Below are positions 54,330-63,899 of a DNA stretch of 64,000 nucleotides, in pieces. The translations under genes were made by a program, and so were the position numbers. Below the pieces are notes generated by a model. It made no database searches. It was not told the origin of the DNA and was given only the letters and a program-made list of their open reading frames with translations. Each line of letters begins with the position of its first letter. Positions within the stretch are counted from its first letter, which is position 1. The DNA is from Arion vulgaris (lineage: Eukaryota; Mollusca; Gastropoda; Stylommatophora; Arionidae): assembly GCA_020796225.1 (NCBI GenBank), contig CM036775.1, positions 3,256,393 to 3,320,392 on the forward strand, read 5' to 3'.

Positions 54330-55070
54330 AATAATAATAATAATTCCTCTTGTACCATTATACGTTACATAGGGCCTGCAAGTAATTTCTCCATACCGCT
54401 CTATCCTGGGCAACTCGCTCAATTCCTCCATGGAACTGAGACCGATATTTCCTGCCTCTCTCAGCAAAGTTCGTTTCAGGGTCTCTTTAGGTTGACTCTC
54501 TTTCTTGAACCCTTTGCATCTCACTTCAATGCCTGCTTTGCTATTCGTTGATCATTTCTCCTCAAGGTGTGCCCAACATAACTTGGCCAATAACTGCAGC
54601 TAATGAGTGGAAAATCATGACGACAGAGTTTGAGGTGTCTTAGAAGAGCTGCAGGTGTCACTATGTTACCAGTGTCAAACATGAAACAGCAGCTAATGAA
54701 GAAACCATAACGACAGAGATGAGGTGTCTTAGAAGAGCTGCAGGTATGACAATAAGAGACAAAATTAGAAATGAAGAAATCAGAAGAAGATTGGATGTGA
54801 AACCAGTCATGCAATTCATAAAATAACAACGATTAAATGGTTTGGACACCTGACAAGAATGCCCTGTAGTCCCTCACAGAGAGCCACACTGAAAAAGTAT
54901 GGAAGACGCAAAGGGAAGAAAGAAGCCAAAAGATGGAGACTACATCAAAAGCCTTATGTGAAAATGAATATCTGCTATACAAAGTGCCTTAGAACAAGCA
55001 ACACAAGATCACTATGTTCCTCCCCAACACTTCTATAAAGAAGTTAATGGTGGAAGAGAAGAAGAGATTC
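54330..55070. mobile_element. LINE-B (minus) and LINE-E (plus) fragments
   Basis: 54,330-54,590 minus is LINE-B (ETLKRTLLREAGNIGL). 54,600-55,070 plus is LINE-E (RRRLDVKPVMQFIK, then KWFGHLTRM), with a ~50-bp partial duplication at its start. Confidence 0.75.
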
Positions 55071-55094
55071 TTGGCTCCAGTGCTTCTGGAGTTC

Positions 55095-55305
55095 TTAACT
55101 CTTTAGCTGCTATATACTTTTGTGGCTGAGCTAAAATAGCTATTCATTGTTTCTAGATAAGAAGTAAATGTAGCCTATAGATGACAGGTAGAATGTATAC
55201 TGTTAACATCCTTTAGCCACTAAGTGAGAGTTCTAACAGACGTGTCAATGTTTTTTAGAAGTGAATGGACGACTAGTATATTACGTCTAGCAGCTAAAGG
55301 GTTAA
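55095..55305. mobile_element. TTAA MITE (piggyBac-type ends)
   Basis: TTAACTCTTTAGCTGCTA at left and the inverse of TTAACCCTTTAGCTGCTA at right (17 of 18); TTAA at both ends. 211 bp, no ORF. Lies just downstream of MORC2 exon 3. Confidence 0.85.
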
Positions 55306-55343
55306 AACTCCTATTCTCTCTCTTATTGAGTTCTGAAATTTAC

Positions 55344-55378
55344 TAGTGAATATGTTCATTTTAGTTGCTGAGGCATCT
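55344..55378 (-). CDS. MORC2: MORC2 exon 3 (35-nt microexon)
   Basis: Acceptor TTTTCTCCACAG, donor GTAAAT. Joined to exons 2 and 4 it reads (R)DASATKMNIFT(I), where vertebrate MORC2 has R-DADATRIDIYAE. Both phases fit exactly: CG+A on entry and A+TT on exit, giving Ile before DDPSLRGG. Too short for an ORF scan; found by its homology and borders. A TTAA-flanked MITE sits 38 bp downstream in the following intron. Confidence 0.85.
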
Positions 55379-55499
55379 CTGTGGAGAAAAGATCAAATGA
55401 AAATGTGTTAGTGAAGTAACAATTATGGCAACAACAGAATTATATAGAATGTATGAGTTCTGGAGTACTATAGCTATTTATGCCATATGAATATACTTT

Positions 55500-55870
55500 C
55501 CTCCTGCCTTCTTTGTAGAAAGCTCCATACAGACCCCTTGTTTTTGTGATATGTATTGGTTTCAAACTAGACGCATAGCACTGGCAGAATCCCATAGGTG
55601 CTAGTCTCCCAACAGATATCGAGAATATAATACTGATGGTTCCAGTGGTTGCTAATAAAATTTTTGATTTTTTCCGATCCAAAGCCTTGATGAAAGCTCT
55701 TCGGATCGGTGCCACGGACATCGAATTCCTCGGTGTCATGGACAAGCAACGCTACTCGCCACCAGAACACCGCAAATCTGGAAATCTGGCTTTTTCTGCC
55801 ATCCCGGAATTGAACCGCACAACAGAGGATAGTCACCGTAGTCCAATGCGCTATGAACACGCTGGGCAAT
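55500..55870 (-). repeat. LINE-G scrap and S3 SINE
   Basis: 55,565-55,640 resembles the LINE-G 3' end; 55,640-55,870 is S3 reversed, with GAATTGAACCGCACAACAG as the inverse B box. Confidence 0.72.
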
Positions 55871-56400
55871 CGGGCTTTGTGATATAAAGACAAGTGGAAT
55901 TGTTGAAATTTATTGTAGACCTTTTAGAGCAGAGAAATAGTGCACGAAGAGGAGAGGACTCTGTTATAGATGTTAAATTTTAAAAGGAATTATTAAATTG
56001 GGATGCGTTCTGTTAGCATCATTTGAAGAAATGTAAATAAATCTTATGTTTTATTTCACTGAAATGTATGCTGTTACCAACCTTTTGGTTGATGTGATCT
56101 TTGTTTTTTTCTTGTTTTTCATATTGCATGAATCTTAATAATCCTAATATTGAGAGGCAGAGATTGTCAGAAGAGAATACACTATTCCAAGATGGTGCTG
56201 TATTTGTAAGGGTTATCCCGACTACAACAGTAACACTGTATTGTCAGTATATCTTTGCTCATGTAGCCTATTTTTCTCTATATTTATTTAAAATTTCAGA
56301 TACTTTTAATATGCCAAAGGTGGACCTCAGAGATAACAGAGGCAGCGAAGAACACTGTTTATGAAGCGCATACACATACCTCTTCTAGAAATATCTTCCT
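55871..56400. other. Unassigned, with a satellite-related end
   Basis: No repeat seen to 56,310. 56,320-56,410 (GTGGACCTCAGAGATAACAG ... CTTCTAGAAATATCTTCC) is a single-copy relative of the 37.4-kb satellite. Confidence 0.55.
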
Positions 56401-56404
56401 ATCC

Positions 56405-56640
56405 TGACCCTTCTTCGAACACTCCATATCGACCACTTGTTAGACCACTCTTTGTGATCTGTATGTGACCTGAACCTAAGAGCGATTGTACATTGTGCTA
56501 GTTATGCGCCTACAAGTAGGCCAGCACCTCAGATTTCTGCTATGCCTTTTATTTACTAGAGTAGTTTCCCTAGGCCTCTACCTCAATCGTCTCATAAGCC
56601 ATGCCTTGTAGGTCACAGTTTTACTCTTCTTTGCACCCCA
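56405..56640 (-). repeat. S1 SINE
   Basis: ACACTCCATATCGACCACTT tail to core GCCATGCCTTGTAGGTC; minus. Confidence 0.8.
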
Positions 56641-56719
56641 TTCGGGCCGCTGCATCCTGACACTGTGAGGCAATCAGGATTAGAGAGAGAAGAAGAAGGC
56701 GGCAGATACTTGTACTTAC

Positions 56720-56773
56720 CGAGCATTATCCAGCAGTTCAGCAAGAGCACCAAACAAGAATTCATGAGTTGTT
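56720..56773 (-). CDS. MORC2: MORC2 exon 2 (GHKL N-box)
   Basis: Acceptor CTTCCCAG, donor GTAAGT. With the TC carried from exon 1 it reads S-TTHEFLFGALAELLDNA and ends in CG of Arg. ELLDNAR is GHKL ATPase motif I, where the Asn coordinates Mg2+ for ATP binding in Hsp90/MutL/MORC ATPases. 54 nt, phase 2 in and 2 out; the joins to exons 1 and 3 are in frame. Confidence 0.93.
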
Positions 56774-56894
56774 CTGGGAAGAAAAGGAAAACAAACAAAT
56801 GTATTGCAGATGCAACAAAGCAAATCAAATGATAGGACAAATAGCGTCAATTTTAAAATGCAAACATGTCACCAAGAACACAAAAGGAGTGACA

Positions 56895-57130
56895 AACAAG
56901 TCACCATGAACGCTCCATATCGACCAATTGTTAATCACTCTTTGTGATTTGTATGTGATCCAAACCTAAGAGTGATTGTATGTTGTGCCAGTTATGTGCC
57001 TGCAAGTAGGCCAGCACATCAGATTTCTGCAATACTTTTTATTTACTAAGGTAGCTTCCCTAAGTCCTACATCAGTCACCTCTTAGACATGCCTTGTAGG
57101 TCGCAGTGGTACTCTTTGCTTCCCTTGCGT
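56895..57130 (-). repeat. S1 SINE
   Basis: GAACGCTCCATATCGACCAA tail to TGCCTTGTAGGTCGCAGTGG core; minus. Preceded by a LINE scrap (GATGCAACAAAGCAAATCAA). Confidence 0.8.
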
Positions 57131-57195
57131 TTTAAAAGCTGGTGTTGCTTTGACAATTTCTTTTTTCTAACATTTCCTGTGCAATCAAAATTGTG

Positions 57196-57238
57196 AATAG
57201 ACACTTATGAATTGGTATGCAAATAATCAAGGCTGAGA
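57196..57238 (-). pseudogene. Partial copy of MORC2 exon 1 and donor
   Basis: Minus reads LSLDYLHTNS-like codons followed by ATAAGT in place of GTAAGT. The block is nearly identical to 57,757-57,805 over about 45 bp, including intron bases, so it is a duplicated exon end, about 560 bp away and without the donor GT. Confidence 0.75.
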
Positions 57239-57309
57239 TTTTTGGAAATCTTGATGGACTATCAAACACAACAACACACATTCAGAGCTCCTTGTGTAGA
57301 CAGCTAAAC

Positions 57310-57700
57310 AACATAACATTATCATGAAATAGCTTGTCCTGAGCAGAACTTTTCCACAGTCTCAGAATTTCTCTCTCTCATAGTCCAGATGTCCCGCCTG
57401 CACGTATTTCAACCCATCAGTTGTATTCTGAAACCATCTTCTCCGTGGTCTTCCTCTTCTTCTCTTTGCCGGTATGCCTCCTTCCATGATGGTCTTATCC
57501 AGCTCTTCATGTCTTGTTATATGTCCAAAATATCTCAATTTTCTCTTTCTTATTTGTAGCATCAGCCGGTTTTTTTAATTTTGAGTTCTTTCTGGATAGA
57601 TCTATTTGTTCTCTTCTCTGTCCATGATATACGAAGGACTCTTCTGTAACACTTATATTAAAAATCACATATATGTTTTTCCACTGCTTTATTAGATGTC
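57310..57700 (-). mobile_element. LINE-C fragment
   Basis: RKRKLRYFGHITRHEELDKT, IMEGGIPAKRRRGRPRRRW; lies between the exon 1 copy and exon 1. Confidence 0.8.
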
Positions 57701-57778
57701 CATGCAACAGATAACAAGAAGCAGAAAATATAAGAAGAGACAAGACTGTCAATGAAAGATTTGTGAATAAGCACTTAC

Positions 57779-57885
57779 GAATTTGTATGCAAATAATCAA
57801 AACTGAGTTGAGCCCTGTTCAAGTTGGAATAATCCATGCTGAAGAGCAACTACTTTCAAAACTGCCAGTGTCTAGTTATCCTCTC
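57779..57885 (-). CDS. MORC2: MORC2 exon 1 (start codon exon)
   Basis: ATG at 57837-57835 opens MDYSNLNRAQLSFDYLHTN, then TC before a GTAAGT donor (phase 2). The NLNRAQLxFxYLHTNS stretch is the N-terminal signature of MORC2. Upstream, TTTCAG at about 57886-57891 looks like a splice acceptor, so bases 57838-57885 are probably 5' UTR and a further non-coding exon may lie upstream. The start is chosen because it is the only ATG before the conserved block and matches the family's usual short N-terminus. Confidence 0.92.
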
Positions 57886-57949
57886 CTGAAATTACAGTAA
57901 AAGTTTATTACTATCATTATTTAAAATTAAAAAATTTTAATCGTGGTAT

Positions 57950-58115
57950 ACCCTTTACAAGACCCTGAAACGAACTTTGCTGAGAGAGGCAGGAAATATC
58001 AGTCTCAGTTCCATGGAGGAGATTGAGCGAGTTTCCCAAGATAGAGCGGTATGGAGAAATTACTTGCAGGTCCTATGTAACGTATAACGATATGAGAGGA
58101 ATTATTATTATATTA
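57950..58115 (+). mobile_element. LINE-B 3' end
   Basis: GACCCTGAAACGAACTTTGC to TAACGATATGAGAGGAATTA; 3'-terminal 165 bp only. Confidence 0.75.
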
Positions 58116-58369
58116 TACCCTTTACAGGACTTCACCATTAACCACAGTAAACTAGTCGTCAATTTTCTAGGCACCATTTATATGTTCAATAGTTTGCTAT
58201 TGCTTTCTGAATGAGTGAGGTCTATTTTTACAGTTTGTAAAAATCCAATGGAGCAAATTTGCTTCCAAATTACCGGCCGCAGAATTTGCACAAAGTATAC
58301 TTGGGTTGTGATTGAGCTAACTACAGCTTAACCAAATGACACTCTGCATTTTTCTTTTTCTACAAAAAC
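58116..58369. other. Upstream flank, nothing recognised
   Basis: No promoter motif or gene recognised; a segment (GTATACTTGGGTTGTGATTG) resembles 36,550. Confidence 0.4.
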
Positions 58370-59210
58370 TTCAAATCGATCACTTGTTAAAACACTCTTG
58401 TGAATTGTATGTGATCTGAGCCTAGGAGCAATTATACGTTGTTCCAGTCATGCATCTAGAAGTAGGCCAGCACATCCGATTTCTGCAAAGCTTTTTATTT
58501 ACTAGGGTAGCTTCCCTAGGCCCCTACTTTAGTCGCCTCTATGATATGCCTTGTGGGTTGCAGTGTTACTATTCTTTGCTCCTGCGGACCCTGCAACACA
58601 CAGGTGACTCTCTGTATAGAATGGACTAACCAGATAGATCTAAGCTCTTTATTTTACTATTATCTAGTTGCTACAAAGTATGAACTGGGCTCGACAATTA
58701 TGCTTCTCTTGATCGCGTTCACCTCTATTTTTTTCTGGCTGCCTGTAAAGTCCATCTGTGAGATTAGTTAGTTAGTTAGTTAGTTTGTTCCTTTCGTGCC
58801 AAAGGCGGACATAGGGCAGAGGTTTTAGATCTCCATGTGATACGGTTCTTTGCTAGCAGTTGCAGATCTTGTATGGTTTTACATCCCAATAGTTTACTTT
58901 CTTGTTGGATGGTTCTTCGAAGAGTGGTCTTTGGTCTTCCACGTTTTCTTTCCCAACTGGTGACACATATGGACTTGTTTATTTATCTCTTTACAGTCTT
59001 CATCTTAACACGAACTGCCTATTTTCTGGCACCTTTATATGTTCAATAGTTTGTATTGGGCTTTTGATGTGTTCTATCTTCACTGTTTGTATCAAGAGCA
59101 AATGCTCCAATTACCTTAATAATTTGTACAAGTATACTTTTGATTCTCAAAGCTTCCAAATGACTCTATCAATTTTCTTTTTTACAATTCAACTCATTTT
59201 AACCCCGTAG
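58370..59210 (-). repeat. S1 SINE and CR1-like LINE fragment
   Basis: 58,370-58,615 is S1 (minus). 58,770-58,980 is the LINE fragment also seen at 12,990 (GGACATAGGGCAGAGG). 58,980-59,210 unassigned. Confidence 0.65.
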
Positions 59211-59650
59211 AGTAGTGAATCTGACCTAAAAATTAACTTTTGCATATCACTAAAGTCTTAGAATTCCGATTTCAAGTTAATTTATAGGAGCTTCTAGCTA
59301 TAGCTAATATGCCTGGGGGAGTTTATTTCTTTCATCGATGCACACCAGGTGATGCTTCTTATAGAAATACTAAAGATAGTCTAACTTTCTCATTTTACTA
59401 TTTTTCTAGTTGCTACAAGTTTGTGAGTCCATATCTTGTCTTGATGCAGTCATTGATTCTCGGCAGCCTGTTCTCAGTGAGATTAACCTGCTATAATTCT
59501 GGCCTGCTCCATCGTCATCCAAAGCATACAAGAAAATGAGAAACTAATACACAACCCTACTAAGACCATCTACAGACCCCTAATCACAAGATAAGAGCCT
59601 CCGCTGCACAACAGAATCAAAGGCTACACTCATTTCATAACAGACTATCC
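59211..59650. other. Unassigned flank
   Basis: No gene or repeat recognised. Confidence 0.4.
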
Positions 59651-60420
59651 AGGAATCTTTACAAACCTACACTAAACACAAACATCAATAAAAGCAAAAG
59701 ATGTCATGTACAGATTACTCTTCAACATAACACCAGTTGCATATAGAAGAACATATAAATCACAACAAAAAAGATGCACAATCTGCAGACCAAACAAAAC
59801 AAGAAACAGAAGGCCACCTCTTCTTTCACTGCAACACAATATCTGGCACTAAAAATACAATAAACCTCAACGCAACAACCAAAGTAGATATATACAAAGC
59901 AATCATGCTAAACACAATCCTACATATTTCTGCCAACAAGAGAGTTACACTACAGTGGGTACCTTCACACTGTGGTGTGCCAGGTTATGAGAGACAAACT
60001 TGCAAAACAGGGAGCAGAATGTGAACAAATAGATAATGAAATCACATACTTTGAAAAAAAGAGCTATCATGGACATTAGAAAAGAACCTACACCATCCAA
60101 CGATGACTACCACACACTTGACAGACAAGGACAGACTATCATCTTCCGACTCAGGATAGGTCATAACAGACTGAACAAACACCTACACAGGCTGCAATTG
60201 TCCCCAACCCCTCTGTGCCCCTGTGGCTCCGCTGAACAAACCACAGAACATGTCCTGCAAGACTGTCCCCTGTATGTCCTCCCAAGAAAGGAATGCTGGC
60301 CCTACAACACAACACTACATTCAAAACTACATGGCACTAGAGATGAGCTCCAGACAACAGTCGATTTCATCATAAGAACGCATCTAACGGTATAATCATC
60401 AAAATAGCGATCGCAAAGAA
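59650..60420 (+). mobile_element. LINE-F with RNase H end
   Basis: RVTLQWVPSHCGVPGYE (RNase H end), DDYHTLDRQGQTIIFRLRIG, then PLCPCGSAEQTTEHVLQDCP, LYVLPRKECWPYNTTLHSKL, 3' end CGATCGCAAAGAAGAAGAA. This is the single-copy form of the tail amplified at 11.5 and 15 kb. Confidence 0.87.
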
Positions 60421-60800
60421 GAAGAACAATCCCACATACAAACGAGGTGCACATTCTGCAGACCAAAGAAACATGAAACAGAAGACCACCTCTTCTTCCA
60501 TTGCAACACAATATCCAGCACTAAAAACACTACAATAAACATCAATGCAACAACCAAAGTAGATGCGTACCAAAGCAATCATGCTAAACACAATACCACA
60601 AACAAACGAGGTGCACATTCTGCAGACCAAACAATCAAGAAACAGAAAACCGTCTCTTCTCCCACTGCAACACAATATCTCTAGCACTAAAAACACTACA
60701 TCAAACAATAAACATCAATGCAACAACCAAAGTAGATGTGTACAAATCAATCATGCCATGCTAAACACAATCCCACATACAAACAGCATGCACATTGTCT
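60421..60800 (+). repeat. ~180-bp LINE-F tandem repeats
   Basis: Two and a half copies of AACGAGGTGCACATTCTGCA ... CATGCTAAACACAATAC; the unit equals LINE-F at 59,760-59,920. Confidence 0.75.
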
Positions 60801-60939
60801 GCCTCTGTCCTATTCTGTCTCTAACATGGTACTTCTATCTATATATAGGACATGGCAAAAACCGTGATTCTCTTTGTTGGAGAATTTGTGTTTCCCTGAA
60901 ATTGTATGCCCAATTCTGTTATCCTTTTTTTTATCTGAT

Positions 60940-61105
60940 CCAGAAGCACTTGAGCTGAAAGCTCTTCGGCTCGGTGTCATGGACATCGTAACTCTTCAGC
61001 TCGGTGCCACGAACACAGTAAATCTGGGGAACCTGTAGCTTTTCTGCCAGTCCGCGGAGTTGAACCCGCACTTACAGAGGACTAGTCACCCATATTTCAA
61101 CCAGC
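60940..61105 (-). repeat. S3 SINE
   Basis: GATCCAGAAGCACTTGAGCT start, GTTGAACCCGCACT inverse B box. Minus. Confidence 0.8.
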
Positions 61106-61755
61106 TACAAAGAACTATCCTTATAAAAACAATCCAAATATATTTTCTGTCACTCTGAATTTCTTTCACACCAAAATCCTGCTATCTGACCCACTGCAAT
61201 CATCACACAAGGACCTAATATTATGGTAACCTAGATCTCAAAATAGATTTTGAGTCCATGACTTAAACAATATGTGATGTGCTGCAGCATCTATTGGGTC
61301 CCTGCATTATTCAAGTCAACAAAAGAAAAAGTGGAGCTACATGGAGATTGGATAGGAATGTAGAGAATGCTTAGAGTACCAAGTCTATACTGCCAGCTAA
61401 TAACATCAACAAAAATTTGCCAGAGGCTGTGCCAGAGCGTTCATGTTCCCCAAAAAAAAAACAACAACAGGATGATATCATAGAGATACCATAAAAACAA
61501 GACCTAGAACACACACACAGCACATTACCCAAGTCTGGCTGGATATCCTTAACTCTTTCCCTGCCAATTGCTGGCACACTGCGCAACAGCAGAATTATGT
61601 TAAACGCCAATCGCAGTACACTGTGTCATTGAAGTTATTTCCCTTATAAAAGTCTTTCTAGTTTTACTTCTACTATTTTACTGCTACTACTTTTTAACCT
61701 AGTTATTCTAACAGGTTGCCCAGTTTTCTTAAAATTAGTATATAATAATATCATC
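61106..61755. other. Flank with a possible half TTAA element
   Basis: TTAACTCTTTCCCTGCCA at 61,549 looks like a TTAA-element end, but its partner end was not found. Nothing else recognised. Confidence 0.35.
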
Positions 61756-62065
61756 ATCATCAAGGTGCGTATCCTTTATAGGACGTTGCTCTCTTTGCAG
61801 CACATCTGAAATTCACTCTGTCTCTTGCCAGTTCACCCACTTCGTCGATGGTCATGTTCATGGTTTCTTTAATATCTTGTAGCCATCTTCTTCTTGGTCT
61901 GCCTCTGGGTCCTGGGACCCTGCCCTCTAGTATTGTTCTTTCCAGGCCATTGTGACACTTGATGTGACCAAAGTATGTAATTTTTCTGTATAGTATGTTG
62001 TTTATCAGCCAATTCTCTTTTAGTTCTTTCAGGACATCAGTGTTCTTTCTTTTTCTGTCCAATAT
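61756..62065 (-). mobile_element. LINE-C subfamily fragment
   Basis: KENWLINNILYRKITYFGHI, KCHNGLERTILEGRVPGPRG, RPRRRWLQDIKETMNMT. Well preserved C-terminal region. Confidence 0.83.
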
Positions 62066-62069
62066 TCTT

Positions 62070-62590
62070 CTTCTTCTTCGTTCTCACTAGATTGGGATTT
62101 TGGATTCTTTAATAAAGGCAGCCATCTGCCTCAGATTATCAGCCACGCCATACAGTTTGTCTTGGACGCTAGTGTAAGTGGGCCACCTATTTCTTCTCAA
62201 GTTTGCATACTGGGGGCAGTTCTGTAGGATATAATTCCTATGATTTCTGCTTCCCGTTTGTGCTGACCTCTTCCCGCAGTAGGTTTTGGCCACCCTCGTG
62301 ATGGTAGTTCTGACATTCTTACCGCGTGGCAAAATCTCCAAGGCAGATTGGCAACTGTAGAATCCTTTATCCCATTCCGCATTGTGAGGGGTTGTTGCAC
62401 CATGTTATGCACCTTACGGCCTGGTGCATCCGTTTTCTGCAAGCATTTGTTTCGGGTTAGCATTCCCTAGGGACACATGCATCCGATCTCATCCAGACCT
62501 CCTTAGTCGCCTCTTACGACATGCGTGGCAGGTAACAGTGGTTCTATTCTTTACACCCCACATTTGGGCCCGGTAACCACTCGGGCGAGA
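62070..62590 (-). mobile_element. LINE-H composite, one tail unit
   Basis: TTCTTCTTCTTCGTTCTCAC tail, one DKLYGVADNLRQMAAFIKES unit, unique part, and S2 head ending GCCCGGTAACCACTCGGGCG. Shows the basic, unexpanded LINE-H structure (about 520 bp). Confidence 0.85.
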
Positions 62591-62594
62591 CTGT

Positions 62595-62980
62595 CCAATA
62601 TAATAATATATATGTTTAATTATTGACAAGTAGTTATTTTTTATTTTTTTTTTAAATTGTTTTTATTTTCCTCCCTTGAATTAACTGTGTAAAACTGAGG
62701 GAAATAACTGTGGACATAAAGAGTTACGGACAGTTTAACTTTATTGTACCGAAAAGTATCCAGGAATGTTACTCAGAAACATGATAATTCGGATACATAA
62801 TCGTCTTTGTCAGATGACAGATACATTTTTAGTTCATTTTCCAGGTATATTGTAATTCTTCTTCTTCAATGATCCAGCGGCACTTGAGCTTTTGCCCTTC
62901 TGCCCAATGCTATGTAGTGGTATCTGCATGTGTTTGTAAGTTGTTATATTGTAATTAAATTTCAACATAAGTTTTCACTT
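62595..62980. other. Flank, nothing recognised
   Basis: AT-rich; a TTCTTCTTCAATGATCCAGC at 62,860 may be a LINE tail. Confidence 0.4.
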
Positions 62981-62984
62981 TTCT

Positions 62985-63482
62985 TTGTCATCATTAAATA
63001 TTTTGTCTTGAGCAGAACAGTCCTCCGGAATTTCCCTCTCATAGGCCAGATGTCCTGCCTCTGCAGCCGTCATGTTCAACCCATCAGTTACATCCTGAAT
63101 ACATCTTCTCTGTGGTCTTCCTCTTCTTCTCTTTGACGGTATGCCTCCTTCCATGATGGTATTCTCCAGCCCTTCATGTCTTTTTATATGTTCAAAATAT
63201 CTCAATTTTCTCTTTCTTATTTGTAGCATCAGCCAGTTTTCTTTGATTTTGAGTTCTTTCTGGATAAATCTATTTGTTCTCTTCTCTGTCCAAGATATAT
63301 GAAGGACTCTTCTGTAACACTTATATTCAAAAGTACATATATGTTTTTCCACTGCCTTATTTAAAAAAAACCACATATATGTGTTTTTGAATATAAGTGT
63401 TACAGAAGAGTCCTTCGTATATCATGGACAGAGAAGAGAACAAATAGATCTATCAGAAAGAACTCAAAATCAAAGAAAACTG
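62985..63482 (-). mobile_element. LINE-C with inverted 5' piece
   Basis: 62,985-63,365 minus is LINE-C (SWTEKRTNRFIQKELKIKEN etc.). 63,376-63,482 plus repeats part of the same sequence in reverse (AAGAACTCAAAATCAAAGAA), so the two halves form a hairpin. Confidence 0.82.
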
Positions 63483-63634
63483 GCTTTTGTTTGTAAAGAA
63501 CTGAAATAAGGATTTGCAGGTATATTTTAAAAAATGTTTCCTTTGAACTATTATTACCATTAAATATTAACTATATAATTTTCTTTGCCCCCAAAAAAAG
63601 AACTGCTGCTCTTCTGAATTATTCTCGCTGGTGT

Positions 63635-63890
63635 GTTGCGTGCTCAAAGGGAGCACAGAACAGTAACTCTGCTACCTACAAGGCATGATGTAAGAGGTGA
63701 CTGAGGTAGCGTCCTAAGAAGCTACCTAGTAAACAAAAGCGTCCCAGAAATTGTATGTGCTGGCCTACTTGTAGGCGCATAACTGGCACAATATACAATG
63801 TCTCTTAGGCTCAGATCACATACAAATTACAAAGAGTGGTTTAACATAGGGTAGATATGGATTGTTTTGAAAAAGAAGAAGCATTGCTTA
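63635..63890 (+). repeat. S1 SINE
   Basis: GGTGTGTTGCGTGCTCAAAG head to tail GTTTTGAAAAAGAAGAAG. Confidence 0.8.
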
Positions 63891-63899
63891 AAAAAAAAA

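Larger units (their letters stand above)
1749..57885 (-). other. MORC2: MORC2-like gene, minus strand, 3' end beyond the window
   Basis: At least 22 exons in order on the minus strand rebuild a MORC-family protein: start MDYSNLNRAQLSFDYLH, GHKL ATPase motifs (ELLDNAR, FLDDGEGM, MYGNGLKS), the S5-like half, CW zinc finger (CLKWR...DHWVC), coiled coils, and Pro/Ser-rich then acidic tails. Each exon was found by reading the minus strand for residues that the MORC2 family conserves, then placing AG/GT borders; phases agree at most junctions. In vertebrates MORC2 is a nuclear DNA-dependent ATPase that compacts chromatin and silences transposons with the HUSH complex; that role is inherited by inference. 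The domain that should follow (chromo-like, C-terminal coiled coil) is not in the window. Introns are 0.2 to 10 kb and almost entirely repeats. Confidence 0.93.

Noticed and set aside
58837..59210. Upstream gene on plus (70-102 aa ORFs)
   Set aside because: Antisense of a LINE fragment also found at 12,990; no conserved protein.
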